This document shows positions 14,956-15,962 of a DNA stretch of 15,962 bases, piece by piece. Numbering within the stretch: the first letter of the stretch is position 1; each line of letters starts with the position of its first letter. The notes beneath the pieces were generated by a model. That model saw only the letters and a program-made list of their open reading frames with translations, was not told the origin of the DNA and made no database searches. Source of the stretch: Thalassiosira profunda (taxonomy: Eukaryota; Bacillariophyta; Thalassiosirophyceae; Thalassiosirales; Thalassiosiraceae); NCBI GenBank assembly GCA_036939355.1, contig JALLAP010002494.1, forward strand, positions 1 to 15,962. Direction: 5' to 3'. Made by a program: the position numbers and the translations under genes.

Positions 14956-15962
14956 CTATACTTCACAATGAGTCCCCGCATCCAGTGTGTCCTGCAAATG
15001 CTTCCGAATCGCCCGTCCCTTATTGAATTTGCCGCGTGCAGGAAGAGACCTAAAGTAGAGACCAATGTCCGACTCAAAGGCAAAGACATCCAAAATCGCA
15101 TGCGCTTTGACCGCTGCTTCGACCAATGCATCATCGGATTCGACGCCAGCATGAGGTTTGACTGATAGAGTCAAGGCATTTTCACCGACAAAATCATTGG
15201 TCAATGTTTGCCTCGACAAGTCTGGGAAGTCACTCTCAGCCGCTGTCAATGGTAGGACATGAACGGCCTTTGTGGGCAGACTCCGCAGGACCGGCTTCAT
15301 CAACTCACACTTCTGCTCCACTCTCTCCACGCGGTCAGTCATGGCATCGATTGTGTCTCTGCCATCCTCCAGCACCAACTTGAGCTCAAACTTGAGATTG
15401 GATAGCACCACACGGCCTCTATTCAACGCGTGCACAAGGACCTCTCTGATGCTTTCCGTGGTGTAGTTTGATGGCTTGAAGATGTCATCCTTTGGCAGAG
15501 TATCGAGGAGAGCGCGCGCCTCCATCTGTATACGGTCCCTTGCACTGCTATCAGAAACGACGCCCCCAAATACTTGTGCCGCATATTCGTTCGACAGCGC
15601 GAACTTTGTATCTGAACTGGCATCAATGTAGGCCTTCCCAGTGGACCAGACAATCGACACATTGACAGGCTCCTCCGTCGACCAATCGTTTGACCACTCC
15701 CTCGCGAGTTCCACGAGACCCTGAAGCTTGCCTCGAAAATCCGCAGCAGTGGCCAGAGCGAGTTGGACCTCCTCCGTCAGCTCATCAAGCTCATCGATGT
15801 CGTAATTCGATTTGCGACCCACCCGTTTGTTCATCTTGGATAATGCCTCCTCAAAGGAATCGATCTTGTGCTCGATCATGTAATAGGTCACTTGGATTTG
15901 CATCAATATTTTCCCCATAAGACTCTTCGCCTCCTCCTCCGAAATGTCGTTTTCCTCAGCCA
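14956..15962 (-). CDS. Unrecognised soluble helical protein (start at window edge)
   Basis: Open from the right edge to TAG at 14956-14958; 334 residues are visible. The edge reads TG then GCT GAG GAA AAC GAC, so an A one base outside would give MAEENDI.., a likely true start. An internal ATG at 15918 is the alternative. Highly charged and predicted largely helical in the first 100 residues (EEALSKMNKRVGRKS, ELDELTEEVQLALATAADFRGKL) and again in the middle (RVVLSNLKFELKLVLEDGRD, DRVERVEQKCELMKP), compatible with coiled-coil. No signal peptide, membrane segment or catalytic motif that I recognise. Codon use is less GC-biased than in the left-hand genes. No function assigned. It sits upstream of the ankyrin gene on the same strand, separated by 158 bp from the preferred ankyrin start. 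Confidence 0.75.
   Translation of the reverse strand, partial: AEENDISEEEAKSLMGKILMQIQVTYYMIEHKIDSFEEALSKMNKRVGRKSNYDIDELDELTEEVQLALATAADFRGKLQGLVELAREWSNDWSTEEPVNVSIVWSTGKAYIDASSDTKFALSNEYAAQVFGGVVSDSSARDRIQMEARALLDTLPKDDIFKPSNYTTESIREVLVHALNRGRVVLSNLKFELKLVLEDGRDTIDAMTDRVERVEQKCELMKPVLRSLPTKAVHVLPLTAAESDFPDLSRQTLTNDFVGENALTLSVKPHAGVESDDALVEAAVKAHAILDVFAFESDIGLYFRSLPARGKFNKGRAIRKHLQDTLDAGTHCEV

Noticed and set aside
1..15962. Prokaryotic gene cluster or defence system
   Set aside because: Spliceosomal introns, a plastid presequence, membralin and a SHAQK MYB show a eukaryotic nuclear genome; no defence-type genes are seen.

Overview
The window is nuclear DNA from a eukaryote, most likely a photosynthetic stramenopile (heterokont alga). 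Three things point there. At least five introns have GTGAG or GTACG donors and CAG/TAG acceptors; a sixth, in-frame one is likely. The genes are monocistronic on both strands. At the left edge, a gene product starts with a signal peptide, an ASAF-type motif and a second hydrophobic thylakoid-transfer stretch, the bipartite presequence of secondary red-lineage plastids. Genes are compact (gaps of 26 to 650 bp, introns 76-144 bp), and coding DNA is clearly more GC-rich than the 4.95-6.12 kb spacer. The lineage is an inference from sequence features, not from a database match.

Left half, all on the minus strand, reading right to left: a one-repeat MYB factor with SHAQK motif (4448-4942); an acidic, disordered protein with a poly-Glu run and an RVHF motif (3499-4131); a membrane-anchored pectate-lyase-like right-handed beta-helix protein in three exons (501-2850); and the N-terminus of a plastid thylakoid protein (runs off at base 1). 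A 1.3 kb non-coding spacer follows (4943-6234), carrying diverged repeats, inverted repeats and a likely promoter.

Right half, alternating strands: a rhomboid-superfamily protein lacking the catalytic His (6235-9130, +), broken in this assembly by a single N flanked by an exact 72-bp duplication; a METTL13/CSKMT-type methyltransferase (9305-10246, -); membralin/TMEM259 (10702-13955, +), with one clear intron and one unresolved frame break; a small ankyrin-repeat protein in three exons (14021-14797, -); and an unrecognised soluble protein whose start codon is probably cut by the right edge (14956-15962, -). The methyltransferase and membralin genes diverge from a 455-bp region with near-identical direct repeats.

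I see no rRNA, tRNA, CRISPR, intact transposon or bacterial-type operon. The genes look like unrelated housekeeping, wall and regulatory genes. One speculative link is that two ER-membrane proteins of types associated with ER protein quality control, a pseudo-rhomboid and membralin, sit within 2 kb of each other. The most unusual item is the pseudo-rhomboid, with an acidic loop inside its membrane core and a six-cysteine C-terminal domain.
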